Below, one piece after another: positions 7,304-15,711 of a DNA stretch of 37,749 nucleotides. The notes under the pieces are model-generated. The model worked only from the letters and a program-made list of their open reading frames with translations. It was not told where the DNA came from and made no database searches. Origin of the DNA: T1Sed10-7 sp047921175 (GTDB taxonomy: Bacteria > Actinomycetota > Nitriliruptoria > Nitriliruptorales > Nitriliruptoraceae); NCBI GenBank assembly GCA_047921175.1, contig JBLRWQ010000027.1, positions 1 to 37,749 of the forward strand, written 5' to 3'. The position numbers and the translations under genes were made by a program. Position 1 is the first letter of the stretch. Each line of letters begins with the position of its first letter.

Positions 7304-9124
7304 TCAGGCGTAGACGTAGAACCCGCGCCCGGCCTTGCGACCCAGGAAGCCGGTCTCGACCAGGTGGCGCAGCAGCGGCGCCGGGACCATCGCCGGCTGC
7401 CGGTACTCCTCGTGCAGCCGCTCCAGGATGGCGAGGGTCACGTCGAGGCCGACCACGTCCATCAGCTCGAAGGGCCCCATGGGGTAGCCACACCCGAGCT
7501 TCATGGCCGTGTCGATCTCCTCCGCCGTGGCGTAGTGGGAGTCGAGCATGCGGACCGCGTCGTTCAGGTACGGGAAGAGCAGGGTGTTGACGATGAACCC
7601 GGCCCGGTCGCCGCACAGCACCTCGGTCTTGCCGACGCGCGCGACGAACCCCCGTGCGAGCTCGACCACCTCCGCGTCGGTGCGCACCGTGGTCACGACC
7701 TCCACCAGCCGCATCACCGCGGCGGGGTTGAAGAAGTGCAGCCCCAGCACCCGTTCGGGCCGCGCGGTCGCCATCGCGCAGTCGATCACCGGCAGCGACG
7801 AGGTGGTCGTCGCCAGCACCGCGTCCGGCGCCAGGACCTCGTCCAACGCCCGGAACAGCTCCTGCTTGACGGCCAGGTCCTCGGCCACCGCCTCGATGAC
7901 CACGTCGCAGCCGGCCAGCGCCCCGAGGTCGTCGACCGGGCTGATGCGCGCGAGGATCTCGTCGCGCTCGGCCGCGTCCAGGCGCCCCCGCTCGACCTGT
8001 CGCCCGAGCGAGCGGGCGACCTTGTCACGCGCCGTCGCTGCCTTCTCGGCGCTACGGCCGCGCAGGGCGACCGCGAAGCCGGCGCGGGCGCAGACCTCGG
8101 CGATGCCGGTGGCCATGGTGCCGGTGCCGATCACGCCGACGCGGCCCCAGCCGGCGACGAGCTCCGGGTCGGCCGGGCTGCGCTGCTGGTCCTCGGCGAC
8201 GACACGTGAGGTACCGGCTTCCTCGTAGCGGTAGAAGCCGCGCCCGGCCTTCCGGCCGGTGAAGCCGGCGCTGGCCAGCTGCGACAGGATCGGCCGCGGG
8301 GCGTTGCGCGGGTCGTCGAACTGCGCGTGGATCGCGTTCATGATGCCGACGAAGGTGTCGAGACCGACCAGGTCGGTCAGCGCGATCGGCCCCATCGGCA
8401 GGCCCGTCCCGAGCCGCATCGCGGTGTCGACGTCCTCCTTGGTGGCGTACCCGCCCTCGACCATCCAGACCGCCTGGTTGAGGTAGGGGAACAGCAGCTG
8501 GTTGGCGATGAAGCCGCGCCGGTCCCCCACGACGACGGGGACCTTGCCGATCTCCTCCGCGAACCGTCGGGCCACCTCGACCACCGCCTCGTCGGTGACC
8601 ACGGTGCGGACCAGCTCGATCAACCGCATCACCGGCGCGGGGTTGAAGAAGTGGAAGCCCAGCACCCGGTTCGGACGTGAGGCGACCACGGCGATGTCCA
8701 TCACCGGCAGCGAGGAGGTGTTGGTGGCGATGATGGCGTCCGCGCGCGCATGCGCGTCGATGAGCCGGAAGACGTCCTGCTTGAGCGCAAGCACCTCCGG
8801 CACCGCCTCGACCACCAGGTCGCACGCGCCGAGCGCAGCCGGGTCGGTGCCGACCTGGATGCGCTCGAGGAGGTCGTCCCGCTGCTCGGGCGTGAGCCGC
8901 TCGCGCCGGACCTGCCGCTCCAGGGAGGCGGTGATCCGCCGCTGCCCGGCCGCGACCGCGCCGTCGTCGACCTCGAGGACGGTCACCGGGATGCCGTGGG
9001 TCGCGATCAGCTCCGCGATGCCGGCGCCCATCGTGCCGCACCCGACGACCCCCACGTGGGCGATCCGTGCCTGGTCCTGCTGCTCGCTGGTGTCGGTCCG
9101 TTCCGCCACGTCCGCGCCTTCCAC
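7304..9124 (-). CDS. Tandem-duplicated 3-hydroxyacyl-CoA dehydrogenase
   Basis: 606-residue protein with two complete 3-hydroxyacyl-CoA dehydrogenase units (about 22-305 and 322-606), each an NAD-binding Rossmann domain plus C-terminal helical domain. Unit 1 has GCGTMGAGIAE, TNTSSLPV and GFHFFNPAPVM; unit 2 has GTGTMATGIAE, TTTSSLPV and GLHFFNPAAVM. Both end in a GRKAGRGFY segment and keep the catalytic His. Role: NAD-dependent oxidation of 3-hydroxyacyl-CoA (beta-oxidation, or 3-hydroxybutyryl-CoA with the thiolase). Length and layout are like a Streptomyces homologue (from memory). The start is uncertain: GTG 9124 has GAGG close by, while GTG 9109 has GGAAGG at 7 bases. A TAGGCT -10 candidate lies at 9166-9171. 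Confidence 0.92.
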   Translation of the reverse strand: MEGADVAERTDTSEQQDQARIAHVGVVGCGTMGAGIAELIATHGIPVTVLEVDDGAVAAGQRRITASLERQVRRERLTPEQRDDLLERIQVGTDPAALGACDLVVEAVPEVLALKQDVFRLIDAHARADAIIATNTSSLPVMDIAVVASRPNRVLGFHFFNPAPVMRLIELVRTVVTDEAVVEVARRFAEEIGKVPVVVGDRRGFIANQLLFPYLNQAVWMVEGGYATKEDVDTAMRLGTGLPMGPIALTDLVGLDTFVGIMNAIHAQFDDPRNAPRPILSQLASAGFTGRKAGRGFYRYEEAGTSRVVAEDQQRSPADPELVAGWGRVGVIGTGTMATGIAEVCARAGFAVALRGRSAEKAATARDKVARSLGRQVERGRLDAAERDEILARISPVDDLGALAGCDVVIEAVAEDLAVKQELFRALDEVLAPDAVLATTTSSLPVIDCAMATARPERVLGLHFFNPAAVMRLVEVVTTVRTDAEVVELARGFVARVGKTEVLCGDRAGFIVNTLLFPYLNDAVRMLDSHYATAEEIDTAMKLGCGYPMGPFELMDVVGLDVTLAILERLHEEYRQPAMVPAPLLRHLVETGFLGRKAGRGFYVYA

Positions 9125-9212
9125 GGTCCTCGGCTCACACCGGTTCGGTACCCCGGCGCGCCGCGAGCCTACGTGGACGTGCCACCGCGACCGGCACCGG
9201 GCTCGGCACGCT

Positions 9213-9245
9213 CCGGGGTGGCGCCGGGGTGGCGCCGGGGTGGCT
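9213..9245. repeat. Three tandem copies of an 11-base unit in an intergenic gap
   Basis: CCGGGGTGGCG at 9213-9223 and 9224-9234, then CCGGGGTGGCT at 9235-9245. It lies in the 151-base gap between the crotonase stop and the tandem dehydrogenase start, upstream of that gene's -10 candidate. Confidence 0.85.
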
Positions 9246-9275
9246 CCGGCGGCGACGACGCACGCTGGCGCCGGG

Positions 9276-10061
9276 TCAGCCCCGGTGGCCGAAGACCCGC
9301 TCCAGGTAGGTGCGCGCGGCCGCCTGCGACTCGGGATCGCGGATCGCGGTCAGCAGCGTGTCGGCGTCCGCCCAGCCCCGCGGTGCGCCCACCCCGAGGT
9401 GGGTGCGGACGGCGTCCAGGGTGGCGCGCACGGGCAGCCGGGCCTTGGCGGCCAGCTCCTGCGCGAGCTCGGTGACCGCCCCGGCGAGCTCGTCCGCGGG
9501 GTGCAGCCGCGACACCAGGCCGGCCTGCAGCGCCTCCTGCGCATCGATCGTGCGACAGGTCAGCACCAGGTCGCGGGCGATCGCGGGCGGCACCTCGCGC
9601 AGCAGGCGCGGGATGCCGCCCCAGGCCAGGGGGATCCCGAGATCGAGCTCCGGCACCGAGAAGCGGGTCGTGTCGCTCGCGACACGCAGGTCACAGGCCA
9701 GCGCGAGCACCACGCCGCCGCCCACGCAGCGGCCCTCCAGCTGGGCGATGGTGACGGCGTCGAGGGCCTCGAGCGCGCTCGCGGCCTCGTCCCCGGCCGC
9801 TGCCGCCGCTCGCGCGGCGGGGCCGTCGGCGAGCAGGTGGTCGCGGATGCTCAGGTCCGCGCCGGCGGAGAAGGTCCCTCCGGCCCCGGCGAGGACCACG
9901 ACCCGGACCTCCTCGTCGGAGGCGAGCCAGCGGCACGCGGCGACGAGCCCGTGCAGCAGCTCGAGCGACAGGGCGTTCCGCACCTCAGGTCGCGACAGCG
10001 TCAGGCGGGCGACGGGCCCGTCGACGACGAGGTCCAGGTGCGGGAAGGTCGGGACGGCCAC
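9276..10061 (-). CDS. Crotonase-superfamily enoyl-CoA hydratase/isomerase lacking one catalytic Glu
   Basis: 261-residue crotonase fold protein. The oxyanion-hole segments AGGTFSAGADLS (about 61-71) and GGGVVLALACDLR (114-126) are present. Aligned to rat enoyl-CoA hydratase, the position of Glu144 is Val118, while Glu164 is kept as Glu138 in FSVPELDLG. With only the second Glu it may act as an enoyl-CoA isomerase or on another acyl-CoA rather than as a standard hydratase. The GTG at 10061 has AGGGGAG about 5 bases upstream and matches the family N-terminus. It starts 32 bases after the RND exporter stop, so read-through from the exporter module is likely. The tandem dehydrogenase follows on the same strand. 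Confidence 0.88.
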   Translation of the reverse strand: MAVPTFPHLDLVVDGPVARLTLSRPEVRNALSLELLHGLVAACRWLASDEEVRVVVLAGAGGTFSAGADLSIRDHLLADGPAARAAAAAGDEAASALEALDAVTIAQLEGRCVGGGVVLALACDLRVASDTTRFSVPELDLGIPLAWGGIPRLLREVPPAIARDLVLTCRTIDAQEALQAGLVSRLHPADELAGAVTELAQELAAKARLPVRATLDAVRTHLGVGAPRGWADADTLLTAIRDPESQAAARTYLERVFGHRG

Positions 10062-10093
10062 GGCAGCTCCCCTCGGGATGCGGGACCCCGAGG

Positions 10094-12958
10094 CTAGGCG
10101 GCAGGGTCGAGCTGGCCCAGGTCCCCGACCGCGGACCGTCGTCTGGCCCACAGCACGAGCAGCGCGGGCTGCACGAGCAGGCAGGCCAGCAGCGCCGCCA
10201 CGATCATCATCGTGCTGACCCCGCCGAACTGGCGCAACGGCACGCTTCCGGACAGCAGCAGGACCGCGAAGGCCAGCCCCGTGGTCGCCGCGGAGCCGAC
10301 CAGGGCGGGGCCGGTGTTGGCCAGGCTGTCCCCGATCGCCCGGTCGGGATCGAGGCCGCGGCCGAGCGCCTCCCGGAACCGGTTGGTGAGGTGGATGCCG
10401 TACGGCACCCCGATGCCGACCGCGATCGAGGCCACCGTGGCCGTGAGCGCGTTGAAGGCCAGTCCGAACAGCCGCATCAGCCCCAGGACGAGCACCAACG
10501 AGACCACGCTCGGCACGATCCCGATCAGCCCCAGCCCGACGACCCGGATGCTCGCGTACATGGCGATCGCCAGCAGCGCGGCCGCAGCCGTGAGGCTGAT
10601 CGCGATCGCGACCAGCTGGGCCGCGGACAGCTCCTCGATGATCTCGGCCGCGACCAGGGGGTCGCTCGCGATCGTGACCCGGCCGCCGGCCGACTCGATC
10701 GGATCGCTGGCGGCCTGCAGTGCCGCCGCGATCTCACTGGCCCGGTCCTGGCCGGCCCGGGTGGCCACCGTGAGCAGCAGCCCGTCATCGTCCAGCACGG
10801 CAGCCAGGTCGCGGGGAGCGGTCGCGGCCAGCACGTCCACGTGGGCACGCAGCACCTCGCCGTCGACCGCGTCCGTCGCGCCGGCGGCTTCGAGCGCCTC
10901 GAGCTGCTCGAGGCGCTCGCGGTCGTGCACGTCCAGCGCGGCGAGCGGGAACCCCTCGACCGCGAGCCGGGCCAGGGTGAGCTCGTCCGGTTCGAGCGCC
11001 GCCAGGGCGTCGAGCGCGTCGTCGCCGAGCACCAGCGGCCGGTCGGCCGCGAACCCGGCCGCCAGCTGCTCTCGGACCGCGGCCTCGATCTGGTCGGGGT
11101 CCGCGGTGGCGGCCAGCGCCCGCAGCGGTTCGCGGCCGGCGGGCAGCCGGAGCAGCAGCTGCAGGCGCAGGTCGTCGGGGAGGTCCAGCTGCTCGGCCAG
11201 GACCGCATCGTCGTCGACGAGCGCATCGAGGTCGAGCGGGTCGGGCAGGGCCACCACGGCCGCGGCGGCGTCCGGGTCCCGCCAGGTCTCCAGCTCGTCG
11301 GCCAGGCGCTCCCGGACGGCACCGCCGGCCGCGACGATGCGGTCGCGCAGCTCGATCGGGGAGGTCCGCTCCGCCACACCGTCCGAGACCCGGACGTCGT
11401 CGATCGCGGCCAGTCGGGCCTCGGTCTGCGCGACCGCCGCGAGCAGGGCCGGGTCGCGCGGATCGCCGTCGACGAGCAGGAAGGTCCGTTCGCTGACGTC
11501 CCCACCGAAGGAACGGTCGAGACGGTCGATGGTGGCCAGCACCGGCTCGCCGTCGGGGAGGAAGTCCCGCTCGTCGAACTCGGTCGACAGGCCGCTGGCG
11601 GCCACGCCCGCACCGACCAGCAGCAGCGCGGTGACCGCGAGCACGGCGACCGGGAACCGTGTGGCCAGCGCGATCGCCGGCGTGGACCACCTCGGCGGCT
11701 CGACGGCCCGCTCACCGGTGCGCTGGAGCCCGCCCCCGTACGCGAGCGCGTCGGCACGCTCGTGGCGACGGTCGAGGCGACGGTCGACCAGGACCCGGGC
11801 GGCGGGCACCGAGGTGGCCATGATGAGGAAGGCTGCGACGATCCCGATCGCCGCGAAGATGCCGAAGTCGCGGATCGCCGCCAGGGGGGTGACCGCGTTG
11901 GCTAGGAACCCGGCCACGGAGGCGATGGTGGCCAGCACCAGCGCGACGCCCACGCTCAGCAGGGCGACGCGCGCGGCCTGCTCGGCCCGGTCCCCGAGTC
12001 GACGCTGCTCGCGGTAGCGCGTGGTGAGGTGGACCGAGTAGTCGATGCCGAGCCCGACGAGCACCACCGGCACCGCGATGGAGATCTGGTTGAACGGCCC
12101 GATCCAGCCCAGCACGCCCGGGCCCAGCAGCGCCGCGATGCCGGTCATCCAGATGATGCTCGCGAGCAGGCCGATCAGCCCGACGGCGACGTCGACGACG
12201 GAGCGGAACAGCCAGGCCAGCACCCCGACGACCAGCAGCAGGGAGACGGCCAGCAGCACCGGCAGATCGCGCTGGAGCGCGGCCTCGATGCCCTCCTCGA
12301 TCGCGAACAGGCTCAGGGTCGACCGACGCGCGTCACCGACCGGGGTCTCGTCGACCACATCCGCGACCGTACGCTGCGCCTGACGGAGCGCGTCGCCTCC
12401 GATCGTGGGGTCGAGCCCGACGATCACCAGCCCGGCCCGGGCCCGGACCGGGTCGGTCGCCAGATCGTCGGAGAACAGGCCGGCCACCTCGTCGCCCCCC
12501 GCATCGAGGATGGCCCCGGCCAACGGCGCGAAGGTGGCCTCGTCGAGGTCGGCCAGCTCGCTGCCGAGCACGTCCGCGGCGGCCGCGAACGGCAGCGCGA
12601 AGCTGACCACCGGGGGCGCATCGATCGCACCCTCGACCAGCACCGGCGCGATGTCGGGGTGGTCCTCGAGCCGCTCGGCGAGCCCCTCGACGTCGCTGAG
12701 CGCGGTCGGCGTCAGCACGTTGCCGCCGGGACCGGCGTCGACCAGCACCTGCACGGAGCTCGACGTGGCGAACCGGTCCTCGATCTCCTCCAGCGTGGCA
12801 GCGGTGCCGTCGGTGGGGGCGAAGTTCTCGATGGAGGTGTCGACCTCCAGCAACGCGATCGCAGCGCCGAACGCCACGGTCACCAGCGTCAGGACCGCCA
12901 GGGTGACCGCCGGGGCCCGGGCCACGACCCGGGCGAGCAGGTCAAGCAGGCGGGTCAC
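10094..12958 (-). CDS. RND-superfamily (MMPL-type) membrane exporter
   Basis: 954-residue inner-membrane transporter of the RND/MMPL superfamily (COG1033-like predicted exporter). Two halves repeat the same plan: one transmembrane helix (about 17-38 and again near the middle), a large extracytoplasmic domain, then a bundle of five helices; 12 helices in total. The sterol-sensing-like segments FNQISIAVPVVLVGLGIDYSVHLTTRYRE and ATVASIAVGIGVPYGIHLTNRFRE are visible in each half, the first with the GxxxDYxxHL signature and the second with Tyr-Gly in place of Asp-Tyr. The GTG at 12958 overlaps the TetR stop as GTGA. Its partners are the TetR regulator and the heptad-repeat protein. The substrate is unknown; lipid or hydrophobic export is the family default. 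Confidence 0.9.
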   Translation of the reverse strand: MTRLLDLLARVVARAPAVTLAVLTLVTVAFGAAIALLEVDTSIENFAPTDGTAATLEEIEDRFATSSSVQVLVDAGPGGNVLTPTALSDVEGLAERLEDHPDIAPVLVEGAIDAPPVVSFALPFAAAADVLGSELADLDEATFAPLAGAILDAGGDEVAGLFSDDLATDPVRARAGLVIVGLDPTIGGDALRQAQRTVADVVDETPVGDARRSTLSLFAIEEGIEAALQRDLPVLLAVSLLLVVGVLAWLFRSVVDVAVGLIGLLASIIWMTGIAALLGPGVLGWIGPFNQISIAVPVVLVGLGIDYSVHLTTRYREQRRLGDRAEQAARVALLSVGVALVLATIASVAGFLANAVTPLAAIRDFGIFAAIGIVAAFLIMATSVPAARVLVDRRLDRRHERADALAYGGGLQRTGERAVEPPRWSTPAIALATRFPVAVLAVTALLLVGAGVAASGLSTEFDERDFLPDGEPVLATIDRLDRSFGGDVSERTFLLVDGDPRDPALLAAVAQTEARLAAIDDVRVSDGVAERTSPIELRDRIVAAGGAVRERLADELETWRDPDAAAAVVALPDPLDLDALVDDDAVLAEQLDLPDDLRLQLLLRLPAGREPLRALAATADPDQIEAAVREQLAAGFAADRPLVLGDDALDALAALEPDELTLARLAVEGFPLAALDVHDRERLEQLEALEAAGATDAVDGEVLRAHVDVLAATAPRDLAAVLDDDGLLLTVATRAGQDRASEIAAALQAASDPIESAGGRVTIASDPLVAAEIIEELSAAQLVAIAISLTAAAALLAIAMYASIRVVGLGLIGIVPSVVSLVLVLGLMRLFGLAFNALTATVASIAVGIGVPYGIHLTNRFREALGRGLDPDRAIGDSLANTGPALVGSAATTGLAFAVLLLSGSVPLRQFGGVSTMMIVAALLACLLVQPALLVLWARRRSAVGDLGQLDPAA

Positions 12959-13560
12959 GTGACGGCCTCCGGAGCGATCCCGCCGAGCAGGAGCTCGAGC
13001 ACCCGGGCGGTCGGAGGTAGGCCGAGGTGACGCAACAGGTCGGCACCCAGCACCGCCGCGAGCACGGCGGCGGAGCGGGCCCGACGCTCCTCGTCGGTCA
13101 GCTCCCCCACCTGCTCGCTCGCGTCGGACAGCAGGCCACCGAGCACCTCGAGCACCCGCTCGATGGCGGCGGTGAGGGCGGGATCGCTCGGCTCGCTGCG
13201 ACTGCGCTGTCGTGCGAGCTCGACCACCAGCAGGACCTCCAGCGGCGGCTGCTCCGTCCCCAGCCATGCCGCAACGGCGGTCAGGCGCTGCTCGGGTGGT
13301 GCGGCGAGCAGGGCCGGGAGCTGCTCCCGCCGGTAGGCGGTGAGCCGTCGGTCGCACAGGGCGATCAGCAGCTCGGTCTTGTCCGAGAAGTTGGAGTAGA
13401 AGGCACCACGGGAGTAGCCGGCCCGGGCCGCGATGTCGTCGATCGCGGCACCATCCACGCCGTGCTCGGCGAAGACCGACGCCGCCGCTTCCAGCAGGCG
13501 GTCACGGGTGAGAGCCTGCTGTTCGGCACGGCTCAGGCGGGGCGGCTGCTCGCCCGTCAT
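12955..13560 (-). CDS. TetR-family transcriptional regulator of the exporter module
   Basis: 201 residues. The N-terminal helix-turn-helix covers about residues 14-60, with TRDRLLEAAASVFAEHGVDG and the recognition part AGYSRGAFYSNFSDK. The C-terminal helical ligand domain is divergent, as usual for TetR proteins, so the inducer cannot be read. The ATG at 13560 overlaps the upstream heptad-protein stop as ATGA, and its own stop overlaps the exporter start. A local repressor between two structural genes of one operon usually autoregulates it. The compound palindrome at 15668-15692 is the natural operator candidate. Confidence 0.92.
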   Translation of the reverse strand: MTGEQPPRLSRAEQQALTRDRLLEAAASVFAEHGVDGAAIDDIAARAGYSRGAFYSNFSDKTELLIALCDRRLTAYRREQLPALLAAPPEQRLTAVAAWLGTEQPPLEVLLVVELARQRSRSEPSDPALTAAIERVLEVLGGLLSDASEQVGELTDEERRARSAAVLAAVLGADLLRHLGLPPTARVLELLLGGIAPEAVT

Positions 13561-15614
13561 CGGGGCCGCCGTCGACGCAACCCGGCGAGCGCCGCGAGCA
13601 CCGCGGCCAGGACGGTCCCGCTGCCACCGAGCACCGCCAGCAGCGGCAACGGCTCCTCACCGTCCAGGGTGAGCTGCGCGGTGACCAGGGCCGCGTCCCC
13701 GACCGCCTCCCGGGCCAGCTCGCTGCCCGCCTCCAGCAGCGCCGAGGTGGTCGCGAGGTCCTGACCGCTGCGGTCGGCCACCGCGGTCAGCTCGGTCAGG
13801 GCCATCGGCAGCTCCCGTGCACCCGCCGCCAGGGCGTCGGTCCCGTCCGCAAGCTCGTCGGTACCCGCGGCGAGCTCCACCGAACCGTCCGCCAGCGAGG
13901 CGGCACCGTCCGCGAGGGTGTCCGTACCGGCCGCGAGCTCGGCGCTGCCGTCGGCCAGCCCGACGCTGCCGGCGGCGACCTCGCGGGTGCCGACCGCGAT
14001 GCCGTCCGCCCCGGCGGCCAGCGCGTCGAGCCCACGGGCCAGCTCACCGGTGCCGGTGGCCAACACCTCGGCACCCGCAGCCAGCTCCGCCGCGCCCGCG
14101 GCGAGCCCGGCGGCACCGGTCGCAAGCTCATCCGCGCCGGTCGCGACCTGCCGGGCCCCGTCCGCGGCGGCGGTCAGCCCGTCCAGCGCGGCCGTGAGCT
14201 CACCGACGGCGGCATCGAGGCCGATCGCGAGCTGGCCGAGCCCGTCGGCGACCGCTGCCAGCGTGGCGACGGCCAGCGCCAGCGGCGCGTTCGGATCGTT
14301 CGGATCGGTCGGGTCGGTCCCGGGCGGCACCGCCGCGGCGAGCTGCTCCCGGATCGTGGCCACCCGCGCGGCGAGCTCCGTGACCTGCTCGGCGATGACG
14401 GCCGGATCCACGTCGGGGACCTGCTCGACGCCGGCCGCCAGCCCGTCGGCCAGCGCGCGGGCGCCCGCCGCCAGCTCGGCAGCGCCCGCGGCCAGGCCTG
14501 CCGTGCCCTCGGCGAGCTCCCCAACGCCCGAGGCGAGCTGCCCGGTCGCGCCGGCCAGCTCCTGCGCGCCGGCGGCCCCGTCCGCCGCACCGGTCGCGAC
14601 CTGACCGGCCCCGTCGGCGAGCTGGCCCGTCCCTGCCGCCAGCTCCCGGGCACCGCCGGCGAGCTCGCCGGCACCACCGGCCAACGCCCGCGTCCCGTCG
14701 GCGATCTCCCGGGTCCCATCAGCCAGGTCACGGCTGCCCGACGCGAGCTCCCGTGTGCCCCCTGCGAGCTCCTGGGCTCCGTCCGCGAGCTGCGTGGCAC
14801 CGTCGGCGGCGAGCTCGCCCAAGGCGCCGACCACGGCCAGCGCGTCCGGGTCCAGCACGTCGAGCACGAACGGCTCCACCCCGGCCAGCGGACTCGCGTC
14901 GACGGAGACGCTGGGCGTACCGGACCCCGGTCGGGCGAGCAGGGTGAGCACCAGCTCGTCGTCCAGCAGCGGCGGGAACAGGACGGCGGTCCGGGCTACC
15001 TCGGTCCTGCCGTCGACGACGCGCACGGCCGTGCCATCCTCGACGGTGGCCGTGACCTGCCAGCCCGGCGGGTAGCGGACGGCGACACGGACCACCTGGG
15101 GGACGCCGAGCAGCCGATCCGTCACCGTCGTCCCCTCGGGCCCATCGACCTCGACCCGCCGCGTCCGGGCGGTGACGTCCCGCACCGCGACGCGGGTGCG
15201 CACCGCTCCCTCCTGCTGGCCCAGCTCCGTCGCCTCGAGCGACCGGCCACCTGCATCCTCGTGCAGCACGGCCACCGCCACCGGCAGGGCCGCGGCGTCC
15301 CCCTCCCCCTCATCGAGGCAGGACGTGGCATCGGCGCTCACCAGTCGGCGGTCGAGACGGACGACCTCGCCGTCGTCAGCCAGCGTCGCGACCGTCGTGA
15401 CGGCAACGTCGGGGCCGACCGGTGGACAGGCCGCCGCGTCCATGACCGGCAGCGGGATCGTCAGCAGACCGGCGGCCAGCAGGCTGACGCCGGCGACGCG
15501 TGCGACGCCCCGACCTCGTCGACGGGTCACGTATCCGACACCGCGACCTCGTCGACGGGCGGCGCTGCGGTCGATCCTCCGCACCCGCTCCGGGGTGTCG
15601 GCAACGGCACGCAC
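13557..15614 (-). CDS. Membrane protein with two long xxxLxxG heptad-repeat arms (YhgE/Pip-like repeat type)
   Basis: 685 residues. Basic N-terminus with a duplicated RRRGRGV; signal or anchor helix about 37-57; extracytoplasmic beta-rich domain about 64-255 with Cys63 and Cys99. Then 17 near-perfect heptads of the type xELAxGT (274-392), a linker with a PGTDPTDPNDPN turn (393-487), 16 more heptads (488-599), a helical part and a C-terminal membrane helix (657-679) ending RRRRPR. The pattern matches the xxxLxxG-by-4 heptad repeat known from YhgE/Pip proteins. I infer an out-and-back rod held to the membrane at both ends. The GTG at 15614 has GGAG at 5 bases. It is the first gene of a translationally coupled trio with TetR and the RND exporter, so it is probably an exporter accessory. 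Function unknown. Confidence 0.88.
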   Translation of the reverse strand: MRAVADTPERVRRIDRSAARRRGRGVGYVTRRRGRGVARVAGVSLLAAGLLTIPLPVMDAAACPPVGPDVAVTTVATLADDGEVVRLDRRLVSADATSCLDEGEGDAAALPVAVAVLHEDAGGRSLEATELGQQEGAVRTRVAVRDVTARTRRVEVDGPEGTTVTDRLLGVPQVVRVAVRYPPGWQVTATVEDGTAVRVVDGRTEVARTAVLFPPLLDDELVLTLLARPGSGTPSVSVDASPLAGVEPFVLDVLDPDALAVVGALGELAADGATQLADGAQELAGGTRELASGSRDLADGTREIADGTRALAGGAGELAGGARELAAGTGQLADGAGQVATGAADGAAGAQELAGATGQLASGVGELAEGTAGLAAGAAELAAGARALADGLAAGVEQVPDVDPAVIAEQVTELAARVATIREQLAAAVPPGTDPTDPNDPNAPLALAVATLAAVADGLGQLAIGLDAAVGELTAALDGLTAAADGARQVATGADELATGAAGLAAGAAELAAGAEVLATGTGELARGLDALAAGADGIAVGTREVAAGSVGLADGSAELAAGTDTLADGAASLADGSVELAAGTDELADGTDALAAGARELPMALTELTAVADRSGQDLATTSALLEAGSELAREAVGDAALVTAQLTLDGEEPLPLLAVLGGSGTVLAAVLAALAGLRRRRPR
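13815..14793. repeat. Two arrays of degenerate 21-base units encoding heptads
   Basis: The coding DNA for residues 274-392 (14439-14795) and 488-599 (13818-14153) repeats with a 21-base period, most units reading like 'cgagctggccgacggcacc' on the minus strand. The repeat is kept mainly at protein level; the DNA copies vary, so this is a coding repeat and not a direct-repeat locus of another kind. Confidence 0.8.
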
Positions 15615-15667
15615 GGCAACTCCAGGTCCGGATGGACGACCTCGGGGGCAACACCCCTCGATCAGCT

Positions 15668-15692
15668 CGGATACAGCAGTGTATCCGGATAC
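15668..15692 (-). promoter_or_regulatory. Compound palindrome, candidate TetR operator and promoter of the exporter module
   Basis: CGGATACA (15668-15675) and TGTATCCG (15680-15687) are perfect 8-base arms around GCAG. Overlapping this, GTATCCGGATAC (15681-15692) is a perfect 12-base palindrome, so three GGATAC-type half-sites lie side by side. The block is 54-78 bases upstream of the heptad-protein start. On the minus strand it holds TACACT, a possible -10. A further GTATCCG half-site occurs inside the coding start region (15531-15537). No other gene lies between it and the module. Confidence 0.65.
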
Positions 15693-15711
15693 GCACCCGT
15701 CGCTGGCTGGT

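Noticed and set aside
13815..14793. Repetitive block considered as a CRISPR array or non-coding satellite
   Set aside because: The 21-base period is in frame, copies vary at silent positions and there are no unique spacers. It encodes protein heptads.
15420..15440. Possible lipobox (Ala-Ala-Cys63) in the heptad protein
   Set aside because: The residue three before Cys is Ala rather than Leu/Val/Ile, and the Cys is several residues past the hydrophobic stretch, so lipidation is not supported.
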